A DNA stretch of 64,000 nucleotides from CAVSRC01 sp963762605 (GTDB taxonomy: Bacteria; Pseudomonadota; Alphaproteobacteria; Rhizobiales; Kaistiaceae), in assembly GCA_963762605.1 (NCBI GenBank), contig CAVXLJ010000011.1:248001-312000 (forward strand), written 5' to 3'. The position numbers and the translations under genes were made by a program. Shown piece after piece: positions 23,221 through 32,092 of this stretch. The notes beneath the pieces were generated by a model. That model saw only the letters and a program-made list of their open reading frames with translations. It was not told where the DNA came from and did no database searches. Each line of letters starts with the position of its first letter. The first letter of the stretch is position 1.

Positions 23221-25320
23221 GTGGTCGCCGTATTTGTCCTTGACGGCCGTCTTCGCTGCGGCTTCATCAACAATGTTGCCGAATATCTGGTCGGGCTGAC
23301 GAACGCGCAGGCGAGCGGCCGTCCCGTCGGCGACGTGCTGCGGCCGCGCCTCGTCGAGCCGTTTGGGCAGAGCGTCATTCGCCAGGCCTTGAGTGAAGGT
23401 GGGGCGCACGAAGGCCAGATGACGCTGAGCGGTCACGATGGCGCGCAGCACCCCTTCGCCTTCAGGGTCGCACCGCTCGGCGAAGCACTGGCGGATGGCG
23501 CGGTGCTCGAGCTGTTGGATCTCAGCGGCGAAACCGGCACAAGCCGGGCGCTGAGAGAAAGCGAGCAGCGCCTGCGTCTGGCAACGGAGGCGACGCAGAT
23601 CGGCATCTGGGACGTCGACGCGACGCGGGGAACGCGGCGATGGTCGCCACTGCTCAATGCCATTCTGGGGTTGCCGATCGCCTTCGACGGCGACGACAAG
23701 GTGTTCGAGTCGCTCATTCATCCTGATGATCGCGCCCGCGTCACAGCGCAATATCGCCAGGCCTATGCGCCGGGTTCCAATGGCAACTTCAACGCCGAGT
23801 TCAGGATCCAACGCGCCGACACGGGCGAAGTGCGCTGGGTGTTGGTGACCGGGCGCATTACCTTTGGCGCGGATGGTCGCGCATTACGCGGTATCGGCAC
23901 GCTGCGCGATATCGACCGCCGCCGCAAAGACGAGGAAGCGGTACGCGAAAGCGAGCGGCGACTGCGTGTCGCCCTTGTGGCCGGGCGCATGGGCGCATGG
24001 AGCTACGACCTGGCAACCGGCGCTCAGCGCTGGGACGAAACGCAATATCGCCTGCTGGGGCTCGATCCGTCCGTTCCCCCCAGCCGCGAGGCCTTCCTCT
24101 CGCTCGTCCATCCGGACGATCTCGGAAGCGTTGAATTCGAACTCGAGACGCTACCGCTCGATACGTACCTCGACACAGAATTCCGGATCATCCAGCCGAC
24201 CGGCGAGGTTCGCTGGATCAGCGCCCATTCGATCGCCCACGCCGGCCCCGACGGCAGGCCGATTGAGATGATCGGCGTCAACCGCGACACGACGGCCCAG
24301 AAGGAGGCGGAAACGGCACTGAGGATCAGCGAGGAACGCCACCGCTTGGCGGTCGAGGCAAATGACGTCGGCACCTGGGATTTCGACATGGTCAGCGGAG
24401 AGCATCGCTGGTCGGCGCAGTTTAGGAGGCTGTGGGGCCTGCCGCCCGAGGCGCCGGCCGACGTCGGGCTACTGCGTCCGCTCGTTGACGAGACCGACTG
24501 GACGATGATCCGCGCGCGCTGGCAGTCGGCGTGCGACCCGGCCGGCGATGACCGCATCAGTCTCGAATACCAAATCCGCCGTGCCGACGACGGCGCTCGC
24601 CGTTGGGCGATGTTCAACGGCCGCATCTTCTTCGACGATGCCCACCGTCGGCCCGTGCGCGCCGTCGGCGTCATGCTCGATACCACTGAGCGCCGCGAGG
24701 CCGAGGAGCGCCAGCGCCTCATCCTCAGGGAACTGAACCACCGCGTGAAGAACAACCTCGCCGTGGTCCAGGCCATCGTCTCGCAGACCATGCGTATGTC
24801 TCCGAGGCCGTCGGAGGCGTTCGAGCGCATACAGGCGCGCCTGATGGCGATCTCACGCACTCACGATTTCCTCAACATGTCAGATTGGGGTGGGGTGTCA
24901 CTCGGACGTCTGCTCCAGGGCGAGCTCGAGCCGCATACATCGCTTGACCCGGAACGGATCGTGCTCGACGGTCGGGTTGTCGTGCTCGACTCGACCACCG
25001 CCCTGTCGCTGGGGCTGGTGTTCCACGAATTGGCGACCAATGCCGCAAAATACGGAGCGCTCTCCGCCGAGACCGGCCGCTTGAAGGTGCGCTGGGAATT
25101 GAGCGGCGAAGGCGAGGCCGAAACGATCAGCATCGACTGGATCGAGAGCGGCGGGCCGGTGGTGCGCACGCCGCGCCGCAAGGGTTTCGGCTCACGGCTG
25201 ATAGAGGGCAGCGTCACCGGACGGCTAGGCGGCACGGTGGAAACCGATTTTGCGCGCGATGGACTGCGCTGCCGCCTGGTCTTCCCGGTGCCGCGCGAGA
25301 CGGAAGTGCCGTCGGGCTGA
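23221..25320 (+). CDS. multi-PAS HWE-family sensor histidine kinase
   Basis: A 699-residue soluble kinase. It has a partial PAS at 1-100 and three PAS/PAC units at about 115-240, 245-370 and 375-495 (repeated RLxxAxEAxxIGxWDxD and VRWVxxxGR patterns). The HWE/HisKA_2 core follows: H-box LRELNHRVKNNLAVVQAIV, N-box FHELATNAAKYGALS, WIESGGP and KGFGSRLIEG. An in-frame stop 24 bases upstream fixes the start at the GTG 23221. No membrane segment is present. HWE kinases of this type feed the PhyR pathway in related bacteria, and the phyR locus lies 5 kb away; this link is inferred. Confidence 0.9.
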   Translation: MVAVFVLDGRLRCGFINNVAEYLVGLTNAQASGRPVGDVLRPRLVEPFGQSVIRQALSEGGAHEGQMTLSGHDGAQHPFAFRVAPLGEALADGAVLELLDLSGETGTSRALRESEQRLRLATEATQIGIWDVDATRGTRRWSPLLNAILGLPIAFDGDDKVFESLIHPDDRARVTAQYRQAYAPGSNGNFNAEFRIQRADTGEVRWVLVTGRITFGADGRALRGIGTLRDIDRRRKDEEAVRESERRLRVALVAGRMGAWSYDLATGAQRWDETQYRLLGLDPSVPPSREAFLSLVHPDDLGSVEFELETLPLDTYLDTEFRIIQPTGEVRWISAHSIAHAGPDGRPIEMIGVNRDTTAQKEAETALRISEERHRLAVEANDVGTWDFDMVSGEHRWSAQFRRLWGLPPEAPADVGLLRPLVDETDWTMIRARWQSACDPAGDDRISLEYQIRRADDGARRWAMFNGRIFFDDAHRRPVRAVGVMLDTTERREAEERQRLILRELNHRVKNNLAVVQAIVSQTMRMSPRPSEAFERIQARLMAISRTHDFLNMSDWGGVSLGRLLQGELEPHTSLDPERIVLDGRVVVLDSTTALSLGLVFHELATNAAKYGALSAETGRLKVRWELSGEGEAETISIDWIESGGPVVRTPRRKGFGSRLIEGSVTGRLGGTVETDFARDGLRCRLVFPVPRETEVPSG

Positions 25321-25325
25321 CCTCA

Positions 25326-25363
25326 CGGCAGGACGCGAACCTTGGGCGGCCCGAGTCCTGCCG
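25326..25363. terminator. hairpin between convergent kinase and SH3 genes
   Basis: Nine-base stem CGGCAGGAC (25326-25334) / GTCCTGCCG (25355-25363) in the 56-base gap between two convergent stops. No U tract. Confidence 0.5.
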
Positions 25364-25376
25364 AGAGGCGAAGTCG

Positions 25377-25805
25377 TCAGCCGCCGAAGCCGAAACCGAA
25401 CGTCAAGCCGCTCGGCCGGTCGTGCCAGCGGCCGCCGAAATACCAGCGGTAGCCGTCGGTCCACGCATGATGGCGATAGTCCCACCACGGTCGACGATGG
25501 TGCCAACCCCACCGCGGCGGCGGCGGCCGGCGATAATGTCGTGGCGGCGCCACGTGTCCACGCGAGACATAGCTGGCCGATACGTAGCCGCTGTGACCGC
25601 GATAGTAGACCGAACACCAGCTCCGGCATCCATGTACGTCGATCCGCACCCCGGCGGGAATGGTGAGGATGCGGTGATATCTCGCGCCCGGACCGCTGCG
25701 CATGTTGACCGCACCGGTCGTGTATGCGGTCGCTGCAAGGGCAGCCGCCGGTGCGGCGAGTGCCGCCACAAAGGCGCCGGCGGCGATCGCTTTTCGAACA
25801 GACAT
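25377..25805 (-). CDS. secreted bacterial SH3-domain protein
   Basis: A 142-residue exported protein: signal peptide 1-25 (VAALAAPAAALAA), an SH3b domain (about 27-80: AYTTGAVNMRSGPGARYHRILTIPAGVRIDVHGC, then WCSVYYRGHSGYVSASYV) and a His/Arg/Trp/Pro-rich C-terminal half. SH3b domains commonly bind peptidoglycan. The ATG at 25805 follows GGAGAAAG. A perfect EcfG promoter is 39 bases upstream, so it is probably a general stress gene. Confidence 0.87.
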   Translation of the reverse strand: MSVRKAIAAGAFVAALAAPAAALAATAYTTGAVNMRSGPGARYHRILTIPAGVRIDVHGCRSWCSVYYRGHSGYVSASYVSRGHVAPPRHYRRPPPPRWGWHHRRPWWDYRHHAWTDGYRWYFGGRWHDRPSGLTFGFGFGG

Positions 25806-25843
25806 GAGTGCTTTCTCCGTTGTCGTTGTCCCCTTGCTTCGCC

Positions 25844-25868
25844 AACGCAAGGGCGGCGGCATCGTTCC
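25844..25868 (-). promoter_or_regulatory. EcfG-type promoter for the SH3 protein gene
   Basis: Minus strand GGAAC, 16 bases, CGTT: an exact consensus match ending 39 bases before the SH3 protein start codon. Confidence 0.78.
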
Positions 25869-26021
25869 ATTCGACGGAGCCAGGGGAAAAGGGCGGTGGC
25901 AGATGCGCCGCGCGGACACCCTGCCTCCCGTTGGAACACCCGACGATCAGCCCTGCGTGTGCAGGTGCACCCTTGTTCCGCGGATTTTTCGCCACCTTGC
26001 CGGTTCCGTCGCATATCGGCT

Positions 26022-26046
26022 GGAACTCGCAGCGGCCGAATGCGTT
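26022..26046 (+). promoter_or_regulatory. EcfG-type promoter for DUF3309/DUF1328 genes
   Basis: Plus strand GGAAC (26022), 16 bases, CGTT (26043-26046), exact consensus, 39 bases before the DUF3309 start. Confidence 0.8.
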
Positions 26047-26085
26047 TTCGTTCACAGCTGCGTGGTGCAGCGTGAGGAGGCCGCA

Positions 26086-26241
26086 ATGATCGGCACAATT
26101 CTTCTGATCCTCCTGATCCTGCTGTTGATCGGTGCGATTCCCAGTTGGCCCTACTCGCGCGGCTGGGGCTACTACCCCTCGGGCATCCTCGGGGTCGTCC
26201 TCGTCGTCGTGATTGTCCTGCTACTCGCCGGACAACTCTAG
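26086..26241 (+). CDS. DUF3309 small membrane protein
   Basis: A 51-residue protein, almost all hydrophobic: IGTILLILLILLLIGAIPSW, a short YSRGWGYYPSG loop, then ILGVVLVVVIVLLLAGQL. The WxYxxGWGYYPSG signature identifies the DUF3309 family, common in Alphaproteobacteria and stress-induced. GAGGAGG precedes the start. A perfect EcfG promoter is directly upstream. It is followed 12 bases later by the DUF1328 gene. Confidence 0.88.
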   Translation: MIGTILLILLILLLIGAIPSWPYSRGWGYYPSGILGVVLVVVIVLLLAGQL

Positions 26242-26253
26242 CGGAGGTTGACG

Positions 26254-26418
26254 ATGCTCTATTGGACCCTCATCTTCCTCGTCGTCGCCATTGTCGCCGG
26301 CGCGCTTGGCTTCGGAGGCATCGCCAGTGCCAGTGCCGGTATCGCGCGGGTTCTGTTCTTCATTTTCCTCATTCTTCTCGTGGTCTCGTTCGCGGCTTAT
26401 CTGCTGCCTACGGCCTGA
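26254..26418 (+). CDS. DUF1328 (YtjA-like) small membrane protein
   Basis: A 54-residue two-helix protein: LYWTLIFLVVAIVAGALGFGGIASASAGIARVLFFIFLILLVVSFA, matching DUF1328/YtjA, a short inner-membrane family of unknown function that is part of the general stress response in several Alphaproteobacteria. GCGGAGG lies before the ATG. Co-transcribed with the DUF3309 gene. Confidence 0.9.
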   Translation: MLYWTLIFLVVAIVAGALGFGGIASASAGIARVLFFIFLILLVVSFAAYLLPTA

Positions 26419-26490
26419 GGCGGCACATGACGGCGAGGATTTGAAGTGAAAGTGGTTGCGTCAATGGACGCTCGGCCGTAAGGCAACGCG

Positions 26491-28452
26491 GTGCATAGAC
26501 GGGATGCGATCACGACCAGTGTCGTGATCCTGGGCATAGCAGTTACTGCGGTCGCCGGCTTGGTTAGCTACCGCTCCTATCGCTATGCCGAAATTCAGCA
26601 GACGATTTCCAAGGCCAACAATGCCGCTTCGGCAGCGAAGCTGGCGCTTGATCGGGTGGCGTTGTCAGTGCGCGCCGTCAAGGCGATGTACGCCGCCGAT
26701 TGGGTGACACCCGACCAGTTCGTGCGCTTCGCGCAGACACTGATGGGTACCGAGGGCATCCGCTCCCTCGAATTCGATCGCAAGGTGACGCTTGCCGACC
26801 GCGCCAAGTACGAGCAGACGCTGACCAGCCGCGAGAGCAATTCTCTTGGAATTTGGCAATACGGGCCCGACGGCAAGCCAGAACCCGCACCCGACCGAGC
26901 CGTCTATTTCGTGCGCGAGGCCGCCAACTCCCAGACCGGCACCGCGCCGGCGATCGGCTTTGATGTTGGCTCGATTGCGTCACGGGCGGCGCTGATCGAG
27001 AAATCCATGTCGACATTCGACCTGCTCGTCAGCCGCCCATTCGCCGTGGACAACAGCGGCGACGAAGGCGTCGTCCTGATTGTTCCCGCGATCGATCGCG
27101 CGGGCTCGATCGTTGGCGTCGCAACCGGCACGATCTCCTTTGACGAGTTGGCCACCGTCGCAGCGCTGGCGAGCGGTGCTTATGGCGTGAAGGTCGCCAT
27201 TGATGTCGGCAAGCCGAAGGCGGCGACCGCCTCCTCCGGAGAGACAACCGGAGATGCCAACGCGACAATACCGAACGAGCGGATCTTCAATTTTGGAGGA
27301 CAGACCTGGACCGTCACGGTGCCGACCATTACCGGTAACAATTCACCGGGCGCATGGCTGGTCGTGCTGGTTGTCGGTGCCGGTCTGGCGACGACCGCGG
27401 CGGTCGCCGCCTATCTGATCGGCCTCGGCAAAACGGCAGATATCACGGAGGCGCGGGCGCAACTGGTCAGGATGCTGGATGGCCTCGGCCCCCTCGCCTG
27501 GCTGCTGAAATCCGACGGCACCGTCATCCACGCCAATCACGCTGCCAGTGCCGTCCTTGGGCACAGCAAGGACCTGATCATCGGCCGACCTTTCTGGGAC
27601 CTTCCCCTCGACGGCGATCGCGATGCGGCGCTCGGGCGTATCCGCGCAGCCATCGAGTTGGCCGCGCACGGCGACGATTCTCGCTTCGACCTCATGCTCC
27701 GGGGCGAAGACGAGACTCAGAGCGTCTTCGACCTGTGGATCCGGCCGCTTGGCCACGGGGCCGCGCCACCCGCCAACATCGTGGCCTCGGCCGTCGACAT
27801 CACCGGCCGCTACGAAAGCGAACAGACGCAGCGGCTGCTGATGCGCGAGCTCGACCACCGCATGAAGAACACTCTGCAGGTGATCCAGGCGGTCATCCGC
27901 CGCACGGCCCGGGCACAGTCATCGATCCCCGCGTTCGAGCGCTCGCTGCTCGGCCGGGTCAGCGCTATGTCGCGCGCCCACGATCTGCTCGCCAACGAGC
28001 ACTGGCTTGGCGCCGAGATGAAGGCCATCGTTACCCAGGAAGTCAGCAGCTTCGATACCGCCGGCGCGATCTCGGCGAGCGGTCCGCATCTACGCCTGAA
28101 CCCACGGGCGGCGCTATCCATCGCGCTCGTCATTCATGAACTGGCCACCAACGCGTCCAAATACGGCGCCCTGTCCTCGACCGAGGGCAGGATCGCAGTG
28201 ACCTGGCAGGCGGATCGCTCCGGCGGCGAGCCGGCCATCATCCTGCGCTGGGAGGAATTGAAGGGACCGGAAGTTTCGCCGCCGACCAGCAAGGGCTTCG
28301 GCTCGATGTTGATCGAAAGCAGCATCGCCTACGAACTGGAGGGGGAGGCACGCCTTCACTATCACCGTGACGGCCTGGTTTGCGTTATCTCAATGCCGTT
28401 GCGTCTATTGCGCCCTTTCATGGATGAACAATCCAGCAACGTCGCGGGGTAA
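26491..28452 (+). CDS. CHASE-domain HWE sensor histidine kinase
   Basis: A 653-residue membrane sensor. N-terminal helix (VVILGIAVTAVAGLVSY), a periplasmic CHASE domain (about 60-250, with MYAADWVTPDQFVRFAQTL and GIRSLEFDRKV), a second helix (WLVVLVVGAGLATTAAVAAYLIGL), a PAS domain (about 325-445), and an HWE/HisKA_2 core: MRELDHRMKNTLQVIQAV, IHELATNASKYGALS, and WEELKGP. It starts at a GTG and ends two bases before the TTG start of the next receiver gene, so kinase and regulator are probably translated together. Confidence 0.92.
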   Translation: MHRRDAITTSVVILGIAVTAVAGLVSYRSYRYAEIQQTISKANNAASAAKLALDRVALSVRAVKAMYAADWVTPDQFVRFAQTLMGTEGIRSLEFDRKVTLADRAKYEQTLTSRESNSLGIWQYGPDGKPEPAPDRAVYFVREAANSQTGTAPAIGFDVGSIASRAALIEKSMSTFDLLVSRPFAVDNSGDEGVVLIVPAIDRAGSIVGVATGTISFDELATVAALASGAYGVKVAIDVGKPKAATASSGETTGDANATIPNERIFNFGGQTWTVTVPTITGNNSPGAWLVVLVVGAGLATTAAVAAYLIGLGKTADITEARAQLVRMLDGLGPLAWLLKSDGTVIHANHAASAVLGHSKDLIIGRPFWDLPLDGDRDAALGRIRAAIELAAHGDDSRFDLMLRGEDETQSVFDLWIRPLGHGAAPPANIVASAVDITGRYESEQTQRLLMRELDHRMKNTLQVIQAVIRRTARAQSSIPAFERSLLGRVSAMSRAHDLLANEHWLGAEMKAIVTQEVSSFDTAGAISASGPHLRLNPRAALSIALVIHELATNASKYGALSSTEGRIAVTWQADRSGGEPAIILRWEELKGPEVSPPTSKGFGSMLIESSIAYELEGEARLHYHRDGLVCVISMPLRLLRPFMDEQSSNVAG

Positions 28453-28454
28453 GC

Positions 28455-28835
28455 TTGTCCGCATCCGCACAAGCAGGGCTGACGATTCTCGTGGTTGAGG
28501 ACGAGTTCCTCATCGCGGAGGAGATGGTCGCGATGCTCGAAGAGGCGGGGCACGCGGTCGTCGGCCCCGCCGGGTCGGTCCGCGCGGCCCAGGCGATCCT
28601 GGCCGACCGGCCGCTGCCCGATGTCGCTGTCATCGACGCCAACCTGCGCGGCGAAACCAGCGCCGCGCTGGCCACCACCTTGCGCGAGCGAGGCATCCCC
28701 TTCTGCGTCTGCACGGGTTACCGCATCAGCGACCTCAAGGCAGCGTTCGGCGACGTCGTGACGATCCAGAAGCCGATTGATCCGGCGCGCTTGCTGGCGA
28801 CCGTCAACACGCTCGCCGGGAAACCCAACGGCTAG
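28455..28835 (+). CDS. single-domain response regulator
   Basis: A 126-residue stand-alone receiver: LTILVVEDEFLIAEEMVAML, phospho-Asp in VAVIDANLRGETS, Thr of VCTGYR and Lys of TIQKPID. It has no output domain. It begins at a TTG, two bases after the CHASE kinase, with which it probably forms a phosphorelay. In alphaproteobacterial general stress systems such receivers act as phosphate sinks or intermediates feeding PhyR; this is inferred here. Confidence 0.9.
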   Translation: MSASAQAGLTILVVEDEFLIAEEMVAMLEEAGHAVVGPAGSVRAAQAILADRPLPDVAVIDANLRGETSAALATTLRERGIPFCVCTGYRISDLKAAFGDVVTIQKPIDPARLLATVNTLAGKPNG

Positions 28836-28842
28836 CTGCCGC

Positions 28843-29595
28843 CTAGATGAGTGGCCGGGGCGGCTTCGGTTCGTCCTGCCAATCCGCGATCTTCCGGACG
28901 CCATCGAGGCTGTTCAAGACGATCTGCCGCTTGTTCAGCGTGATCAGTCCGCGGCGCATGAAGCGGTTCAGGATGCGGTTGGTGTGGACCAACGACAGGC
29001 CAAGGGCATCGGCAAGCAATGGCTGTGAAAACGGGAAAGTCATCTGCTCCCCGTCGGTCAGGCCGCGCACGCGCGCACGCTCAAACAGGAACATCAGCAG
29101 AAAGGCCGCCCGTTCCTCTGCCGTCCGCTGCCCGACGCTCAGCAGATGCTCGTCGAGCATTCGCTCCTCACGCGCTGCGATCCACGTCAGGTCGAAGGCG
29201 AGGCTTGGCTGGCTCTGGTAGAGTTCCCAGAGCCGGTCGCGCTCGAAAACGCAAAGCAGCATGCCGGTCAGGGCTTCCGCCGAATGGTGCATCTCGGAAA
29301 GCAGCGAGGCCTGGAGACCGACAAAATCGCCCGGCAGGAGGAAGTTGAGAACCTGTCGACTGCCATTCTCGAGAAGCTTGTAGCGGAATCCCCAGCCGGA
29401 CAGGACCGTGTAGACGTGGGCGCTCTGGCTGCCTTCCGCCAGGATCGTCGTGCCCGGTTCGACGGTCAGCTCGCCGATCTTGAACCCGGTGACGAAGGCC
29501 AGTTCCTCCCTGGTAAAATTGCGGAAGGTTTTCATCGCCACCAGCGGACATGTCGCGCAGGGATAGCGCCAAGTTGACGGTGGGGCCGTATTCAT
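28843..29595 (-). CDS. Crp/Fnr family transcription regulator
   Basis: A 250-residue Crp/Fnr protein: a cyclic-nucleotide-like beta-roll (about 30-150, LTVEPGTTILAEGSQSAHVYTVLSGWGFRY, LLPGDFVGLQAS) and a winged helix (about 160-235, FPFSQPLLADALGLSLVHTNRILNRFMRRGLI). Three cysteines lie near residues 13-16 (YPCATCP), but not in the four-cysteine Fnr arrangement, so oxygen sensing through a [4Fe-4S] cluster is unlikely. It is convergent with the upstream receiver gene and divergent from the next. Its target is unknown. Confidence 0.9.
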   Translation of the reverse strand: MNTAPPSTWRYPCATCPLVAMKTFRNFTREELAFVTGFKIGELTVEPGTTILAEGSQSAHVYTVLSGWGFRYKLLENGSRQVLNFLLPGDFVGLQASLLSEMHHSAEALTGMLLCVFERDRLWELYQSQPSLAFDLTWIAAREERMLDEHLLSVGQRTAEERAAFLLMFLFERARVRGLTDGEQMTFPFSQPLLADALGLSLVHTNRILNRFMRRGLITLNKRQIVLNSLDGVRKIADWQDEPKPPRPLI

Positions 29596-29745
29596 GGGTT
29601 GCCGCGTCCAATCGGCGAACTGGCGAAGAAGATGGTTTGGCAGCTATACTGCATCGCCTTCTTCCCCACAGCATCTTTTGATGCGGTTCCGTCTTGCGTC
29701 GCGTGCCAGTGTGGATCGGTGGAACGGTACCAGGACCCTGCCCCC

Positions 29746-30129
29746 ATGGTTACCAGAGAAACGGCGCTGTCCGGCTTGACGGTGCTGATCGTCGAGGACG
29801 AGTTCCTCATAGCCGCCGACGTCCAGCGTATTGTCGAGGACGCTGGCGCGGCAGGCGTCCTGCTCGCAAATTCTACGGCGACCGCGCGCGAATTCCTGGA
29901 CAGCGGCCGCCCAATCGATATCGCTATTCTCGACCTCAAACTCGGGAGCGAAGACGGACTTCCGCTGGCGCATGAGTTCCGCGACCGCCGTATCCCATTC
30001 GTCGTGGCCACCGGCCTCGACCGAAGCCTGGATGGCGTCTCAAACGCCGTGGTCATACGAAAACCCTACGCCGACGAAGAGGTCGTAGAGGCGTTGGTGA
30101 GGGCCCGCAGCCTCAAACAAGAATCCTGA
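29746..30129 (+). CDS. single-domain response regulator
   Basis: A 127-residue receiver: LTVLIVEDEFLIAADVQRIV, phospho-Asp in DIAILDLKLGSEDG, Thr of VVATGLD and Lys of VIRKPYAD. It lacks an output domain. The ATG at 29746 is chosen because the longer frame starts with a non-conserved stretch. It is the second stand-alone receiver near phyR and probably shares the phosphorelay with the HWE kinases. Confidence 0.87.
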   Translation: MVTRETALSGLTVLIVEDEFLIAADVQRIVEDAGAAGVLLANSTATAREFLDSGRPIDIAILDLKLGSEDGLPLAHEFRDRRIPFVVATGLDRSLDGVSNAVVIRKPYADEEVVEALVRARSLKQES

Positions 30130-30242
30130 ACAGAAAACCGAAACATCGGCAATTTTCGCCGGGAACCGAATGCCGCCGGCGGCGTTGTACGCGCGCCGGC
30201 CACCTTTCCCCGCCCCCAGCCCCAAGGCAGCCGGCATCAACC

Positions 30243-30270
30243 GGACGTGATCCCTTCGGGGGTCACGTCC
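30243..30270. terminator. UUCG-type hairpin at the 3' end of phyR
   Basis: Twelve-base stem (30243-30254 / 30259-30270, one G-T pair) with a TTCG tetraloop. The phyR stop codon lies in the stem. It separates phyR from the convergent receiver gene and probably terminates both. Confidence 0.65.
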
Positions 30271-31111
30271 TTTCATTCAGCCCTTTCCGGCCACCGGCAG
30301 GTTCGGGCCCAAAACCGGGACGCGAGCCCGGATGAGCCTTGGCCCTCTGCTCGAAGAACAACGCCTGGCTGATGACGGCCGAAACGGTCGCCGGCTGGAA
30401 TGGCTTTGGGATCAGGAATGTCGGCTCGGGCCGCGTCCCCGTCAGGAACTGCTCGGGATAGGCGGTGATGAAGACCACCGGCACCTCGAACAACCCGAGC
30501 AGCTCGTTGACCGCATCGAGGCCGGAGCTGGCATCCGCGAGCCTGATGTCGGCAAGGATCATGCCCGGACGATGCGCCTTGGCGCGGGCGATGGATTCAC
30601 TGTGCGTACGCGCTACACCGGCAACCGTATGACCAAGCGACTCGACGAGGCTCTCAAGCTCCATCGAAATCATCGGCTCGTCCTCGATGATCAATATGTC
30701 GGTGGCGATCTCGGCGGCCATTTCGCGCCCCGCCTCGTCGGCCAGGCGTCGCACCTCCGGCACGTCCACACCGAGGATCTCGGCCACGGCGCCTTCGGAA
30801 AGTTCCTCCAGCGTCAGCAGGAGAAACGCCTGACGCGGCAGCGGCGTAATGCGCGTCAGGTGACGCTCGGCGCCGGCGCTCAACTCCAGATCCGGCTGCC
30901 GATTGATGTCGAGCGAGTTCCAGATCGTGGTGAACATCTTGTAGAGGGCCACCCGGGGCGAACTTGCCTGATTGAGCGTCGCCGGGTCTTCGAGAAGGCC
31001 CTCCAGTGCGGAGGTGACATATGCGTCGCCAGAGGGCTGACTTCCGGTGAGGGCGCGCGCATAACGACGCAATTTCGGTAGTTCCTGAGCTAAAACGTCG
31101 GATTTTGTCAC
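30263..31111 (-). CDS. phyR: PhyR, anti-anti-sigma response regulator of the general stress response
   Basis: A 282-residue PhyR. The N-terminal sigma-like domain (about 1-125: LPKLRRYARALTGSQPSGDAYV, ... AFLLLTLEELSEGAVAEILG) mimics EcfG; the C-terminal receiver (about 140-260) has IIEDEPMIS, phospho-Asp in ILADIRLADASSG, and IPKPF. When phosphorylated, PhyR binds NepR and frees EcfG. The GTG at 31111 has AGGAGG five bases upstream and is chosen over an ATG at 31156. It is divergent from nepR-ecfG, the usual arrangement. Confidence 0.95.
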   Translation of the reverse strand: MTKSDVLAQELPKLRRYARALTGSQPSGDAYVTSALEGLLEDPATLNQASSPRVALYKMFTTIWNSLDINRQPDLELSAGAERHLTRITPLPRQAFLLLTLEELSEGAVAEILGVDVPEVRRLADEAGREMAAEIATDILIIEDEPMISMELESLVESLGHTVAGVARTHSESIARAKAHRPGMILADIRLADASSGLDAVNELLGLFEVPVVFITAYPEQFLTGTRPEPTFLIPKPFQPATVSAVISQALFFEQRAKAHPGSRPGFGPEPAGGRKGLNERT

Positions 31112-31269
31112 GGAAACCTCCTCGACTTTGCCGGGAAAACGCTGGAGTCTATTCATGATCGCGGCATGGTTCGCTGCCCTGCATGCAACTTTGCGAACGA
31201 TTGGACGTTAGACATGACATGCCCAATGCTTTTTTCCGCCCCGCCGCGGTGACAATCGGGGACAGATTG

Positions 31270-31476
31270 ATGACCGACCGAAAGCCGCCCAAACCGAGAC
31301 TGCCTCGACGTGCCGCCGCTGATGCCAAGGCACCGCGCCTCGGGAAAGATATACAGGTTCGCATCGGCGACAAGCTGCGCGCCATGTACGACGATATTGT
31401 CGACCAGGGCGTGCCGGACCGTTTTTCCGAGCTGCTGCGGCAATTCGATGACCAGCCCGCGGACAAGGACCGGTAG
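31270..31476 (+). CDS. nepR: NepR anti-sigma factor
   Basis: A 68-residue NepR. The diagnostic helix GKDIQVRIGDKLRAMYDDIVDQGVPDRFSELLRQFDDQ is intact. NepR holds EcfG inactive until PhyR-P binds it. The basic N terminus (KPPKPRLPRRAAADAK) is normal for the family. The ATG at 31270 follows GGGGACAG. Eight bases separate it from ecfG. Confidence 0.93.
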   Translation: MTDRKPPKPRLPRRAAADAKAPRLGKDIQVRIGDKLRAMYDDIVDQGVPDRFSELLRQFDDQPADKDR

Positions 31477-31484
31477 TCGCGCCC

Positions 31485-32027
31485 ATGGCCCTTTCCAGGG
31501 AAATGCACGATGCAATCCTGGCCGCGGTTCCCAGCCTGCGAGCGTTTGCGGTTTCCCTCTCGGGCAATTTCGACCGCGCCGATGACCTCGTGCAGGAGAC
31601 CCTTGTGCGCGCCATCGCCAATATCGACCGGTTTCAGCCGGGCACCAACCTGTCGGCGTGGCTGTTCACGATCCTGCGCAACCATTTTCGCTCGGAGTTC
31701 CGCAAACGGCGGCGCGAGGTCGAAGATGCCGACGGCAAATACACCGCAAGTCTCAAGGCTGAGCCCGGGCAAATCGGAAATATCGAATTTACGGAGCTTA
31801 GGGAGGCGCTGGCGCACTTGCCGCCGGACCAGCGGGAGGCGCTGGTGCTGGTTGGGGCGTCCGGCTTTTCCTATGAGGAGGCGGCCAAGATCTGCGGCTG
31901 CGCGGTGGGGACGATCAAGAGCCGGGTCAACCGAGCGCGAACCCGCCTGGCTGAGCTGATGGCGATCGAGGACGCCACCCAATTCGGACCAGACGAGGCG
32001 ACGCGCGCCATACTCACCGACAACTGA
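31485..32027 (+). CDS. ecfG: EcfG general stress ECF sigma factor
   Basis: A 180-residue ECF sigma factor: region 2 (ADDLVQETLVRAIANIDRFQPGTNLSAWLFTILRNHFRSEFRKRRRE) and region 4 (LPPDQREALVLVGASGFSYEEAAKICGCAVGTIKSRVNRARTRL). The phyR / nepR-ecfG context identifies it as EcfG. It recognises GGAAC-N16/17-CGTT; nine such sites lie within 23-46 kb of this window. Confidence 0.95.
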   Translation: MALSREMHDAILAAVPSLRAFAVSLSGNFDRADDLVQETLVRAIANIDRFQPGTNLSAWLFTILRNHFRSEFRKRRREVEDADGKYTASLKAEPGQIGNIEFTELREALAHLPPDQREALVLVGASGFSYEEAAKICGCAVGTIKSRVNRARTRLAELMAIEDATQFGPDEATRAILTDN

Positions 32028-32092
32028 CGCAAAGATGTCGCGGCACGGCCGGAGCCGGCGCGCCGCGACGAGGCTAGGCTTTCCCATACGCC

